Source of the DNA: Hyperoodon ampullatus
Taxonomy: Eukaryota; Chordata; Mammalia; Artiodactyla; Ziphiidae
Reading direction: 5' to 3'
Length of the DNA stretch: 64,000 nt
Assembly: GCA_949752795.1 (NCBI GenBank)
Contig: OX457057.1
Span: forward strand, 11,460,632 to 11,524,631
The notes beneath the pieces were generated by a model, which searched no databases, was not told where the DNA came from, and saw only the letters and a program-made list of their open reading frames with translations. The first letter of the stretch is position 1; each line of letters starts with the position of its first letter. A program made the position numbers and the translations under genes. This document shows, one piece after another, positions 47,986 through 59,110 of this stretch.

Positions 47986-48727
47986 AAAGGACTTGTCGCA
48001 AAACTGGGGGCTCTTCCCCAGGGCCAGGCGCGGTCACCTCCCTCCTGCACTGTGTGGATTCCTCCACAGTCCCCACCTCCTCCTCCCACTGCCCAGAATT
48101 CACAGCTGAGGCGGCCGCAGGGCAGACCCCAGAGGGGCTGGCCCATAGCAGCCACCTGAACTCGATCTCAGCCTGTAGCATGCACTGCTGTGCTTGGTTC
48201 TGGAGAACTGGTAGATCAGCAGGGCAATCAAAGGCTCTCCTGTGCCAGATGGCCCTGCCCAGCTGGTGCTGCTCCAGGTCTCGAGACACAGGTGCAGGGC
48301 TGAGCTGTGCTCGCCAGGCCCCAGGCTCTGTTCTCTCCCCTTGGAATCTTTTTTGCTCCCTGTGCATGTTGCCTCCTTGTTACAACGTTGCTGCCACAGC
48401 TCTAACCACAAGTCCACTTTCCAGACAAGAAGGCATGGAGGAGGCAAAGCCCCTTTTTATTAAAGTGCAGTCTTCCTCAGGGACTTTAGCCTACATCTCA
48501 TCAGCCAGAACTGGGTCACACAGACAATTCTAGCTGCAGGGGAGGCCAGGAAATGGCGTTTTTAGAATGGTGAGCACTTGCTGCTCTTACAAACAAAAGG
48601 AGATGTGCCACAGAGGGGCAGGGGCAGGCTCTCCCCAGCTCCCTGTCACCTGAGTAGGTATGCCCACTCCCTTGCCCTTGGGAAGAGACCTCTGGGGGCT
48701 TCCACTGTGTGGCCTGCCTGCTTCCCC

Positions 48728-48757
48728 CATCATTGGTAACTGCATCATTGGTAACTG
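48728..48757. repeat. 15-bp direct duplication
   Basis: catcattggtaactg occurs twice back to back, without a mismatch. Confidence 0.95.
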
Positions 48758-49344
48758 CTGGCTTCCCTGGGGGTGGGAGAGCCGCTGTCTCCCAGGCAAT
48801 GCTTACTTCCGGCTTCCATGGCCTAGAGCTCTGCTGGGTCTGTGGCTTCTTTGGCACCAGGCCCTTTTACCGCCACCAGCCCCCTGCCCTAAGGTCTGTG
48901 GTTGCCCAGCATCGGCAGAAAGGTATGCAATTGATCTTTCCCTTTTGTGTCCCTGGGCCAGGGCCAGTGCGGTTTCTCCAGGAACATGGCTCCTTCCCCA
49001 GCAGCTCTCCCGCCTTTGGCACAAGGCTCCCTCCTGTCCGTGTGTCTGTGGCCCGCGCTGCACCAGGTGCTTCACAAACCCCGCTTTTTCCCTTCCCCAC
49101 CTCGTGCCCCTGGACGAGCACTGACCAGGAGCTCCGTGCCCCGACGGGGTGGCCTCTGTGCTTTTGACATGTGACGGGTGTGCCTGAGGAACTGAGTTGT
49201 TTGTTGTGACTAATTTACACTTAAGTAGCCACGTGTGCCTGGTGGCTGCCTCACTGAGCAGTGCAGCTGTGGACCAGAGCAGGGACCCCTGTCCCGCCAA
49301 GGGGAGAAATGCATAATCGGTAGCATTCATCTAGATTCCTGAAG

Positions 49345-49680
49345 AGTGCATCCCTCTAAGGGCACTGTTACTATGAAGGCCCAGAGAGGGACAGTGACTT
49401 GCCCAAGGTCACACAGCGAGGTAGCAATCCCTCTGAGACAGCAACCCAAGTCTTCCAACTCTCACTTCTTCATTGCTTCTGAGGAATGTGGTCACCCCCC
49501 TCTGTGAGGGGAAGAGGAGTTGAGGGCACGAGGGCACACACAGCACTCATCGTGCTTAGCACGTTTAAGTGTATTACCTGTGTGTCTCATTCCCATCACT
49601 CCCATTTCACAGGTGAGGCCACTGAGGCCCAGGGAGGGGAAGTGCCTATGAATGGTCCTGAAGCCTGTAAATGGGCTTCA
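49345..49680 (-). repeat. Two minus-strand MIRs
   Basis: First copy: gacttgcccaaggtcacaca at about 49397. Second copy: catttcacaggtgaggccac at about 49603. Confidence 0.8.
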
Positions 49681-50145
49681 GTCTTGTGAGACTCTCTGTG
49701 ATTGCAGTCCCAGGGCTGTCACCCCTCTCTGCCCCTGGAAGGGTCCAGGCTGTGCAAGATCTAGTCCAGCCAGGGCAGGTGCAGTTAGTAAGCTTGGACA
49801 AGGCTTTCTCTTTCTGTGAAGTTGTTTTTCCAGCCTGGTCTCCTAAGACTTGGTTCCTGCGGGAGCTGTACTTGGTATCCCACCCTCCTGCTTCTTCAGA
49901 GCCTGACTCAAGGGGCGGGGCCTAGGTGTCAGGTACACCTGTTAGCAACATGAGAGCAGGAAAAATTTGCCTTTGCCACTGTTAGCTCAGGATAGGGGCA
50001 CCCAGCCTCGTCTTGCTCTCGTCCAAGAGCAAGGGGCAGAGAAGGCTGTGCCAGGCTGTTCTGTGCCTTAACCTCCTTCCTCCTGTGAGATAATTTAGTA
50101 GCACAGCCCTTTCTCATGATGGCCCCGTTTCATTGCAATGGAAGT

Positions 50146-50360
50146 AGGGTTGCTGGATAGAACACAGCATGTCCAGTTACATTTGAATTTCATATAAACA
50201 ACAAATCAATTTTTAGCATAAGTATGTCCCATGCAATATTTAAGACATGCTTACACTAAATTATTTGTTGTCTATCTGAGATTCAAATTTAACTGTGCAC
50301 CTGGGCTTTTGGGGTTTGTTTTGCTTCACTTTGTTTTATTTTGCTAAATCTGGCAACCCT
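50146..50360. mobile_element. Palindromic DNA-transposon-like element
   Basis: Terminal inverted repeats agggttgctggata (50146-50159) and aaatctggcaaccct (50346-50360). Inner arms 'atttgaatttcatataaac' and 'gtctatctgagattcaaat' also pair imperfectly. Family name not certain. Confidence 0.7.
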
Positions 50361-50733
50361 AAATGGGTGGGTGACATTGTCCCCAAGCAGTGTACATGGC
50401 AACTGAGAGCCGGAAAAATCATGGGGCTTGCTCAGGGTCACAACAAGGCCCTGGCCAGGACTGGATTCGAAGCCAGGTCTCTTGGAATCCTCTGCCATTT
50501 GCATAGACAGCAAACAACCTCAGTGGCTTCCTCTGGGCAGTTTAAGCAAGCCCAGAAGTCATGCCCCTAAAATAAAATCAAACAGCCCTGGCTTCCACTT
50601 GCCTGGCAATGTAAATATAAATGGGGATGCTTAGCAGTCACTCACACCTTATTGTGAAATAACCGTTTGGTGACAGTTGAGTGGGGACAGGCCCGGGCAG
50701 GATGGGTGACTGGGGAGAATTGATGAAGGAGGG

Positions 50734-51029
50734 TGTCTTAGTCCGTTTGGGGTTGCTAGAACAAAAATAGCCAGTGGCTTATAAACAACAGAAATTTGTT
50801 TCTTAAAATTCTGAAGACTGGAAGTCCAAGAGCCAGGCACTGGCAGATTCCGTGTCTGGTGAGGACCCTCTTCCTGGTTAATAGGCAACTGTCTTTTTGC
50901 TGTGTCTTTTGCTCCATCCTCATGACCTAGTCGCCTCCCAAAGGCCTCACCTCCAGGTACCATCATCACATGGGGCACTAGGTTTCAACATATGAATTTT
51001 ATGGGGACACAAACATTCAGTCTGTGGCA
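50734..51029 (-). mobile_element. MST/MLT1A-type LTR (ERVL-MaLR)
   Basis: Begins tgtcttagtccgtttgg and ends with caaacattcagtctgtggca, the two LTR ends read in reverse. It has TG...CA termini and no internal genes. Confidence 0.85.
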
Positions 51030-51114
51030 GGGAGCAAGAATGAAAATTCCAGAGTCTGAAGTACTGCTAGAGACGGCGAGCCAGGGCTGGGGGCACAGAG
51101 TGGTGGTCGAGGTT

Positions 51115-51370
51115 AAGACCTTTTATGATCTGACCCTGTCGTACCTCTCCTGGCTTCCCTGCTCTTCCTCACCTGGTACTGGTCACTGGTTCCCCAGGGG
51201 CCTTTCCAGCCTTCTTGCCTTTGCTCCTACTGTCCCCACTGCTCACTGCCCTGCCATCTTCCGAGGCCCATTTCAAATGTTCTTGTGCTCCAAGCACATG
51301 CCACACCTGCTTTGTATTATGCTTACTTGTGTGTGCTACTTCTACTTGCTGGAGACTTCTCGAGGCCAAG
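51115..51370 (+). repeat. L2 fragment
   Basis: Contains 'ttatgatctgaccctgtcgt', 'cccatttcaaatgttct' and 'tgctggagacttctcgagg' in L2 order. Confidence 0.6.
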
Positions 51371-52554
51371 GGTGTTCCCTTCTTTTTGAACACCCTGTGC
51401 CAGGCCTGCCTTCTAGGGGACCTGCGAATGTTTGTCTGGAATGAGGGCAGGGGAGGGGCCCCCAGTGCAAACCTCCTACTTTGCAGTTTTGCTAAGAGAC
51501 TTGGACAGTTCCCAGCCTGCGCTTGAGTCTGGCCATGTCAGAGCAACCAGGAGGTCCCTCGCAGACAGCCTGCCTCCCCGGGGTGCAGATTTGGGTTTCT
51601 TCAGTCCGTGTTCTCTGTGGGGTTTGGGAGCACCAGCCTGAGGGTGGGGCCTGTCTGTGACCTTCACCCAGGGGTCTGCAGTGCCTTCAGCAGCAACTGG
51701 CTTGGGGCAGGTGCCCATGAACTCTTGCTGGGTGGACGGATGGCTGGAGGAGATCATTCGATTGTCGTGTGTCATCATATAGTATTCAGGGCACTTGAGA
51801 CCCCTCAGCGAATGAGCTAGAGCAGAGCTACCAGGCCTGCTCTCGGGGAGCTGTGCCCACTGGGCACGCACATGGTAACGCATGGGTGGGCCTCCCCCAT
51901 TAATGAGGGGTTTGGGGTGCGTTGTCCAAACTGCTGTCAGAAGTGGACCACAGGTGAGGGCCTCTGTAGGGCTCTTGAGGTGACAGTGGGGCTGAGACTG
52001 CCCGACAGGGAGGAACCTGTGAAGAAGGAAGGAAGCTCTTCCAGCGGCCCTGAGGCGGGACAAGTCTAGCAGCTTCCAGAACTGAAAGTCCCCCCACAGG
52101 TGGCCTGAGGGAGACCTCAGATGGGCTGATGGGGCGGGAAGCCAGGGAGGGTTTTCAGTGCAGGAGTGAGGTGGGACGCCCTGCGTTTCAGGCTTTTGTG
52201 GGGAGCTTGGGTGGGGGTCAGGGAGCTGGGAGGGCAGGGCGGCCTCCCCTTGGGTGGGTGGCAGCTGGGCCCAGGTGGCCTCAGAGGAGGCGGTTGAAGT
52301 AGACCAGGGAACGGGCTGGAGCCAGGGCCACCCTTCCCCAGGCTTCTGGGGGTGGAGGGACCCCGGGTCCCCGAGGCCTCAGCTTTGCTCCCCGTGGCCT
52401 GCCCCCCACACCAGACCTGGCTCTGCCTTCGTGTCCAGGCTCCCCAAGGGGTGCAGGTTGTAGCGCCTTAGAGAACGCCGGGCGCCGCTAAGAGGGTCAG
52501 GCGCCTGGGGAGACACAGCCCCCGTCTCACCGGCACTGAACACTCTCTGTATAC

Positions 52555-52715
52555 CCTGAGCACATGCCCTGGACCAGGCTTCCTCCTGTGTCTCAACCCC
52601 ATGAGGGTTAGACCCATTTTATAGAAGGGGCATGTGAGGCTTAGAGGGGAAGGGACTTGATCGTGATCACGCTCCTGGTCAGCGAGGGAGCCAGACCGCA
52701 GACCCGGGGCTTCGA
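52555..52715 (-). repeat. MIR
   Basis: cattttatagaaggggcatg, ggcttagaggggaaggga and gagccagaccgcagacccg. Confidence 0.75.
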
Positions 52716-53026
52716 AAGCCATGCCACAGCCATGCCCTCTGACCCTCACAGGCGAGGACTGTATCCCCTGCTACCATGGGAGCATGGGACAGGGTGGCGT
52801 CGGGGGGAGGCTGTGTCACTGGAAGAACAGGGAAAAGGGTGTCGCAGGTGGAGGGCCCTGCAGGGGCAAAGGCCCTGAGGCTGGAAAGAGTTTGGCCTGT
52901 CGCACAGAGAGGGACCAGCGTGCAGGAGGGTGGGGAAAAGGGAGAGAGCGATGCGTGAGCTTAGTGGTGCGGGCCAAGGCCAGCCGCTCCGGGGCCTGCT
53001 TCCATGAGCATCTCAGAACCTCTTTT

Positions 53027-53351
53027 TTTTTTTTTTTTTTTTTTAACATCTTTATTGGAGTATAATTGCTTTACAATGGTGTGTTAGTTTCTGCTTTATA
53101 ACGAAGTGAATCAGTTATACATATACATAAGTTCCCATATCTCTTCCCTCTTGCATCTCCCTCCCTCCCACCCTCCCTATCCCACCCCTCTAGGTGGTCA
53201 CAAAGCACCGAGCTGATCTCCTTGTGCTACGCGGCTGCTTCCCACTAACTATCTATTTTACGTTTGGGAGTGTACATATGTCCATGGCACTCTCTCACTT
53301 CGTTCCAGCTTACCCTTCCCCGTCCCCGTGTCCTCAAGTCCATTCTCTACG
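53027..53351 (-). mobile_element. 5'-truncated young L1 3' end, cetartiodactyl type
   Basis: Third copy of this 3' UTR, close upstream of the KAZN common exon. Best flanking duplication is tcagaacctctttt (53013-53026) and tcagaagctctttt (53352-53365), one mismatch. Confidence 0.9.
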
Positions 53352-53429
53352 TCAGAAGCTCTTTTAATCGGTCTCTGAGTGAGGTGAGCATCTCGGCCTG
53401 GGTGTGCCCTGCCCTGAGTAATACTGTCG

Positions 53430-53620
53430 CGTTGACTGTGCCTGGAGTCGACCAGGTCTGGGTTCACATCCCACCTCTGCCACCTACTCACTTTATGCCC
53501 TCGTGGAGTTTCTTAATCTCTCCGAGCCTTGACTTTCTAGTCTGTGAGATGGGGGTGAAGCATCCTGCCTCCGGAGGTTTTGGTAAACAAGGTAAAGCAC
53601 GTAAAGCGTTAACTGGGAGT
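53430..53620 (+). repeat. MIR
   Basis: cacatcccacctctgccacc, tcttaatctctccgagcctt and agtctgtgagatgggggtg. Confidence 0.85.
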
Positions 53621-53902
53621 GCTGTTGGCTTGAGACTGCAGTGCTGACCCCTGAGAGCCCTAGAGAGTGTGGTGGGAGGCAGGGAGTCCCACCAGGCGTG
53701 CTCTGCAGACTGTGGGCGGGGCCCAGGACTGGGGCGGGGCCTCCTTGCAATAAGGTCGTCCGGGGGTTTTCCTACACATAGTAGGACAGGCCCTGAATGC
53801 AGAGCAAACAGGGAAAGCCAAAGCACCTTCAAACTGTCCCCAGAAAAGTGAGCGAGCGGGAGCCACTGTCCCCCGCTCTAACCGTGTGCCCTTCTCCCCT
53901 AG

Positions 53903-54094
53903 CACTGCTGCGGGAGGAAGTGTCCCGGCTCCAGGAGGAAGTCCACCTTCTCCGGCAGATGAAGGAGATGCTGATGAAGGACCTGGAGGAGTCGCAGGGC
54001 GGCAAGTCCTCCGAGGTCCTCGCGGCCACCGAGCTCAGGGTCCAGCTGGCCCAGAAGGGGCAGGAGCTAGCCAGAGCCAAAGAAGCATTGCAGG
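53903..54094 (+). CDS. KAZN: KAZN (kazrin) common coiled-coil exon
   Basis: This 192-bp exon encodes 64 residues, read in the frame starting CTG at 53905: LLREEVSRLQEEVHLLRQ, then a run containing KDLEESQGGKSSEVLAATEL and ending ELARAKEALQ. Leucines and charged residues in heptads mark the start of kazrin's N-terminal coiled coil, the part known to bind periplakin. The acceptor is a pyrimidine-rich tract plus AG at 53901-53902; the donor is CAGG|GTGAGT with GT at 54095. Phase is 1 at both ends, so the exon is symmetric. Joined to exon 1 the junction codon is G+CA, Ala; I recall Val in human. Compared with my memory of human kazrin there are also changes to Met in MKEMLMKD, Ala in LAATEL and Gly in QKGQEL. 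An in-frame ATG at 53959 (MKEM) may be the start of a still shorter isoform. The rest of the coiled coil and the C-terminus lie beyond the window. Confidence 0.95.
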
Positions 54095-55039
54095 GTGAGT
54101 GACAAGTGGGCAACAGCTCCCTCCCCTCCCCCGCCTGGGCCTCAGCTGGGGCCACAAGGACACCAGGAGCCAGGGTCCTGCCTCCGCAGGGGCAGCGATG
54201 TGGCCCCAGGAGCCTCCCGGCGCCCAGCCCCCAGCCCAGGCTGCCCCTTCCTTTTCGGGTGGAATCCTGCGTCTTGCTGGGTCGGGTACAGATGTCATTC
54301 CCTCCTGCAGTGTGACCGCCTCATGTTCTCCATCACTCCCGGTCATGGGGCGCCTCCTTCTGAGAGGTGTGTGAATGGCAGGTAGTTATCTTTGCTGAAC
54401 GAGGATGCTGACCCAGCAGCTGGGTCGCCCCTTACTCAGAGCTCTCAGGGTCCTGCGGTGCCGCCCCTCACAGGACAGTGCGGGGGTGCTGGGTTTTGTG
54501 CTGGAGGACACATCCCTCCCCCACTTCACTCAGGCTCACCGCGCGGTGGGCTCCCCAGGGGAGGGCTCAGGCCTCTTCACTCGTCGCTTGCTCTGCAGGA
54601 GCCCCCCTCTAAGGAGCGCAGCATCCAGCCCTGGGCGGGCGGGGGGACGGGGGCGGAATTAGGAGAGAAACTGCTTTAGGAGACAGGAAACCAGCGGGCC
54701 CACGTGTCAGCTGCTTTCCTCAGAGCTGGCCTGGGCGACGGGCAGCCGGCATACCCATCGCTCCTGGGAGCCACCTGCCCGCACTGTGTCTCACAAGGTT
54801 ATCTGGGAAAGGTTGGAAGTCATCCCCTCCCAGTCCTCCAACGTGAAACGTTGGGGGAGAAAATATCTTGGGCGGGGTCTGCCTTGATCTCTTGAGCCCC
54901 GCTTAGTGTCTTTGATTCTCCTGGGGGGGGGGAAGGGCAATGACACTTGGCACCTCCTTTCCACTTACCACTTACTAGAACAGTAAATACTCTCTGAGGA
55001 CTTCATTTCTGAGGCCAAGGCAGGTTTATTCCTTCGGTT

Positions 55040-55112
55040 GATTTCGGGCTGCTGTAGCAAAGACCCCAAACAGGGTGGCTTACAGAATCTGTTTGTCTCT
55101 CTCTTCTGTAAC
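55040..55112 (-). mobile_element. Possible MaLR LTR remnant
   Basis: The string gggctgctgtagcaaagacc followed by ggtggcttacagaatctgtttgt resembles the end of MST/MLT1 LTRs in reverse. Only a fragment is recognisable. Confidence 0.4.
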
Positions 55113-56364
55113 CATCCCAGGGGGCACTGCAGGCTGGTGGGCATCTCTGCTCCCCTCGGCTTGTGAAGGATCCAGGGGAAGAGCCAAAGTTCAGGGTCAG
55201 AGATTCCCTTTGGCAAGCGCGTGGCCGCGGGGAACGCTGGGCATCCGCGTCCCAGCTACAAGGCCAACTGGGCGGGGAGGGAGAGGGGATTGTGCTGGAT
55301 GGTTAGTCGGCTCTGTCCTCGTGGGTTTCCCTGACCAGAGGTGTGAAGTGAGCAGCAGAACACTGGCTAAGCCAGCTGTCTGTCCAGCACCCCACCACCC
55401 GTCCCCCAGGAAGCCTGGGACGCCGGTGCACCCTCACCCGGGTGCTCCAGCCTCTCTCTGCGTTCTTCCCAGCCATACATGTTACTCTTAAACCTAGGTA
55501 GACACTTTCCTGTTGGGGTTTTGTTTCCGGTGGGGCCACCTGGACAGGGTTCTGGGTGGTCTCTTCAGGCCGTAGCAGGCAGGTGGTCTGTGTCACGGTG
55601 CAGCTGACGCCGTGTGATCAGAAGTCACTGTGCCAGGCATGCATGCTTTCTCTATGCAACCCTCCTGTGGTCCAGGCAGATCTATACAAGCTCCCTCCAC
55701 TCCCAGCTTCCCGGGGGCCTTGGGACATCCCCACCCTTCTCAGGAAGGAGATCCAAGTCTCAGGAGTCTCCCATGGGCACGTGTTGCTGGGTCCAGGCCG
55801 TGTGAGCTGATGTCCTTTGGTCTCGCCAGGTTTCACGATCCTGCAGAGTCGAGGCTGCCTCAGGAAGCAGCCAGACGCTGTCTCAGCCTCCTTTGCTGAT
55901 ATTCATTCCAGGACAGAGTCACCTGCCTTCTGTGTCCTGGGCCAGGGAAAGAATTCTTACCTGTATTCCCCCCTTCTGGACCTGGGAGGAGGAGGAATAC
56001 TTCTCTCTGCTGTTCCTGTGCCCAGGGGTGTGGGCAGGAAGTGAGCAGAGGCTCATTTACCCACCGACGGCCCAGCTCCTGGAGCAGACGGCTCTCCAGA
56101 CCTCAGTGTTCTGATCTGAGTGATGGGACAGTAACAGTGAAGTAAATGAGGTCGTGTCTGTGAAGGCGGTAACCATGATGTGCACCCTCCTCTGTTTAGC
56201 CCACAGGGCACAGAGCTATGCAGGCATTTCTTCCCAACTCTGTGCTGTACGATTTCTTATCCATCCCCAAAGGTCTTCAGGGCCTTGCTCAGGGACCCAG
56301 AGATCCCCCAAAGGCGACTGCTTTGTAGGAACAATAATCTCATCAACAAGGACTCGTCAGTATT

Positions 56365-56545
56365 CATTCAAGGAAAACCTTATTGAGCACCTACTGTGTT
56401 CCAGCACTGTTCTACGCACTTGGTCTACCATTCACCCCACTCCTGCTGGAAGGTATTAACCCCTTTCACAGATGGAGACAGCTGAATGAGACTCAGGGAG
56501 GTTAAGTAACTTGGCCAAGGTGACAGAGCTAATTAGCAGCAGAGT
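56365..56545 (-). repeat. MIR
   Basis: gagcacctactgtgttccag, tcagggaggttaagtaactt and ggccaaggtgacagagc. Confidence 0.8.
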
Positions 56546-56649
56546 CCGAAACTTTTTCCACTGCACTAAACACCTCACCTCCCCTCTGGATGAGGTCACG
56601 AGGGGTGAAGTTGGCCTGGACAAGAGACACAGGAGGCCATCCTAGCTCA

Positions 56650-56905
56650 GTCACGGGGACAGCAGACTCTGGCATCAGATCTGGGCATGAATCCCATCTC
56701 TGTCACTTACTAGCTGTGTGACCTGGGGCAAATTCCTTAACCTCTCTGAACCACAGTTCCTTTGCAGAAGGCAACAATAACAATACCTAGTTTTCTTATA
56801 ATTGAGGCCAATAATAGTAGCTACTTCACAGGTTGTCATGAAGATTAAATGAGGTATAAAGTGCTTGGCCCAGTGCCAAGTACCGTTAGTGCAAATACTT
56901 AGTGA
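56650..56905 (+). repeat. MIR
   Basis: cccatctctgtcacttacta, gctgtgtgacctggggcaaa and gaagattaaatgaggtataa. Confidence 0.9.
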
Positions 56906-57683
56906 TTATCTGATGAGACGGGGTTTGGCAGTCTTCCTCAGATCTGTTTGGAGATGTTGGTCGCCTGATTCCCATTTGGGGTAGCCCAGACCTTAGACCC
57001 CCTGAGCCCATCTAAGTTCAAGGTAGCAAGCACCTCAAGCATCCTGCCTGGCATTCTACAAAGTCATAAATAAGATGCTTCCTCCCCAGCCACAGCACAT
57101 GGTGAGTAAATTGCAGACAGATGTTGGCAGAAGGAGGCTGGGGCATGAAAAGGGATTTATATGCCCCTAATGAGAAGGACGAGAATAAATGCACAAGCCA
57201 AGTACGCGGCAGATGTCGGGCTACACTTGTTAATAACCGGCGTCCCTGCGGTGGGAAAACGCAAAGCCCCCAAAGACTTCCACTCTGGCCGGTCCCCACC
57301 TGCCCACCCTCAGTCTTTGGTTTGGGGGTGGTTGAAACTGGAATTCTTCGGCATGTGAGAGGATTAGGAACTCAAGCAAACACGCAAACATGGATGGTTC
57401 CAACATCAAAGCAACGAAAAGAATCAAGTCTGGCGAGAATGGGGGTTTAGAAGTTTCCTTTGTTTCTGTGGGGACGAGTCTGGGAATGTTTGGTTTGGGA
57501 TTTTGGTCTCATCATGAGTTTAAAGGCAGAAGCCCTGAATGATTGTTTAATGAGGAATGGTGTCGTCGCGTGAGTAAACTTACCCCAGAGTCCCTGCATG
57601 ACTGCAGCCCTACACCTGTGGTGAGCTTGTCGCCCGTGGGACCCCTCTGGGGTGTCTTGATTTCCCCAGGCCCCCTCTGTTGC

Positions 57684-57720
57684 ATTGATTTCTCCGAGAA
57701 TTGAATTGATTTCTCCGAGA
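57684..57720. repeat. Short direct repeat, 21-bp period
   Basis: attgatttctccgaga at 57684-57699 and 57705-57720, just outside the right end of the hAT fossil. Confidence 0.9.
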
Positions 57721-57734
57721 AAACGTGTCTAAAT

Positions 57735-58940
57735 CTTCCATTTATTTTAAAATGACAGTACTAAATCCATTACATGTTAACATTATTTTTAAATGAAAAT
57801 GACTCTTTTCCTAAACAAAAAGACTTGAGGGAAAAGAGCAACATTGTTTCACAATTTTGCAAAAACTTTTTAATGTCTGACTTCGTAGAAGACTGCTGAG
57901 TTCTCGTTAACTATTCTTTCAATCAGGCTACTATGATTTATTGTTTTGGTTGAAAATCTAGCATCACACAGATGTGTAGCTGGAAGAGGGAAGAGTGTAT
58001 TAATTGCCTTATTAGATAATTATGGATATTTTTCTTTGACTTCATACTAACTCACCAAATGGTAGTTTCTTAGAGGTTTGCTGAGTGGAATTATCCAGTG
58101 AAGGTTTTGTGCTCTGTTAGGATGGACAAAACCATTGGTCTAATTGGTACTTTGAATGGCTATTGTACGCACACATGATTTTTTGAAATCTAACATTGAT
58201 CACTTGGAAAATATTGGTTCACTGAGCAATGCACATCCTCCAAATCTTAGCATATTTCAATATCCAACATCAATAAGCCACATCTGTTAACATCACCACC
58301 AATCTCACTAGAAAATTCTTTAAGTCTTGAGGAGCTGGTAAAATCATAGTGGCAGATCAAGTTTGCCCAAATTTGGATTTTTGCTTAAAAGTTCAAGTTT
58401 TATCACTGGCAACAAATACTGTCATTTGTTTTCCTAGAAGTAACAGGCTCACTTACTTCATGTGTTCACTTAGTTCAGTAGTTTGCCAGATACTATAGTT
58501 TGTACATTGGTCCTTCTTTCAAGTACAAAATTGTGAGCTACGAAAAAGTGGCTAGTTTAGCTAGCAACTCAAACAAGTTGCACACATGATTTTCCTTGAG
58601 ACAGCCATTGTACTTTGGTATGCAGCAAAAGAACTTTAAGTGTACTTCCCATTTTATTAAAAAATATGTACTTGGGGATCAAGTTTTAATAGAATTAATT
58701 CTTTTTACATCTTCATCAAGGTTATTCTTAAGTAAAACTGCCCCCCCTTTCTTTCAACTATGAGTGCACTGTGTAAAGAACTCAGTGACTAGTAATACAG
58801 TTTGATGCCACTGTTACGATTTCTGCTAAGATGTCAGCATTTTACCCAGCATTGCTTTTGCACCAACATTGCAAATACTAACACAGTAAAACAGGCAAAT
58901 AATGTCAGAGTGTTATTATGAAAATGGTTTTCCTCTTGGA
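57735..58940 (-). pseudogene. Fossil hAT-superfamily transposase gene (ZBED5/SCAND3-like)
   Basis: An AT-rich block in otherwise GC-rich intron. On the minus strand it carries scattered pieces of a hAT transposase, the family of cut-and-paste enzymes that also gave rise to the ZBED5/FAM200/SCAND3 host genes. Near 58000-58060 a frame gives KEKYP, stop, LSNKAI and then LFPLPATHLCDARFS, matching the C-terminal dimerisation region of such proteins. Upstream pieces around 58840-58880 and 58320-58400 also fit the family by memory. Stops and frameshifts are frequent and no long ORF remains. A 3' trailer with AATAAA lies near 57735-57750. Whether this is an autonomous transposon remnant or a retrocopy of a domesticated gene cannot be told here; the group (Charlie, Tip100/Zaphod or Buster) is uncertain. 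Confidence 0.75.
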
Positions 58941-58944
58941 CCCC

Positions 58945-59110
58945 CTGAAATGTTATTGTTGGTGGTAGCGGTGGTGACAGCTAGCATTTTTGAGCACTTT
59001 TTATATGCCACACACTTTAGCTCCTTTAATTCTCACAACAAGAGTATGAGGTGAGCTGTCAATGTGCCAAGATTACACAGCAGTACCTGGTGAGGGCCAG
59101 GTTCAGACCT
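58945..59110 (-). repeat. MIR-class repeat
   Basis: tgagcactttttatatgcca through aagattacacagcagtacc. Confidence 0.7.

Larger units (their letters stand above)
19980..53902 (+). other. KAZN: KAZN intron (short isoform intron 1), about 33.9 kb
   Basis: Canonical GTAGGT donor and CCCCTAG acceptor. No open frame inside resembles a known protein. Long frames here are chance products of GC-rich DNA or SINEs. Stretches of more than 300 bases in which I see no gene and no clear repeat: 20120-20815, 22140-23330, 24861-26245, 27143-28090, 29486-30030, 31250-32080, 33161-34195, 34790-37449 (candidate regulatory block at about 36455-36775), 37647-38800, 39016-39805, 41441-42555, 43531-45640, 45851-46825, 47986-49345 and 51371-52555. 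L2 or other ancient repeat remnants may be hidden in them. Confidence 0.85.

Noticed and set aside
47576..48533. Overlapping 263- and 281-codon ORFs on opposite strands
   Set aside because: They run through a SINE, mirror each other, have no recognisable domain and show no coding-like start or splice context.
53005..53394. tgagcatctc at 53005-53014 and 53385-53394 as the L1 target duplication
   Set aside because: The tcaga(a)-type 14-bp pair at 53013 and 53352 lies directly against the poly-T and explains the insertion better; the 10-bp match is probably chance.
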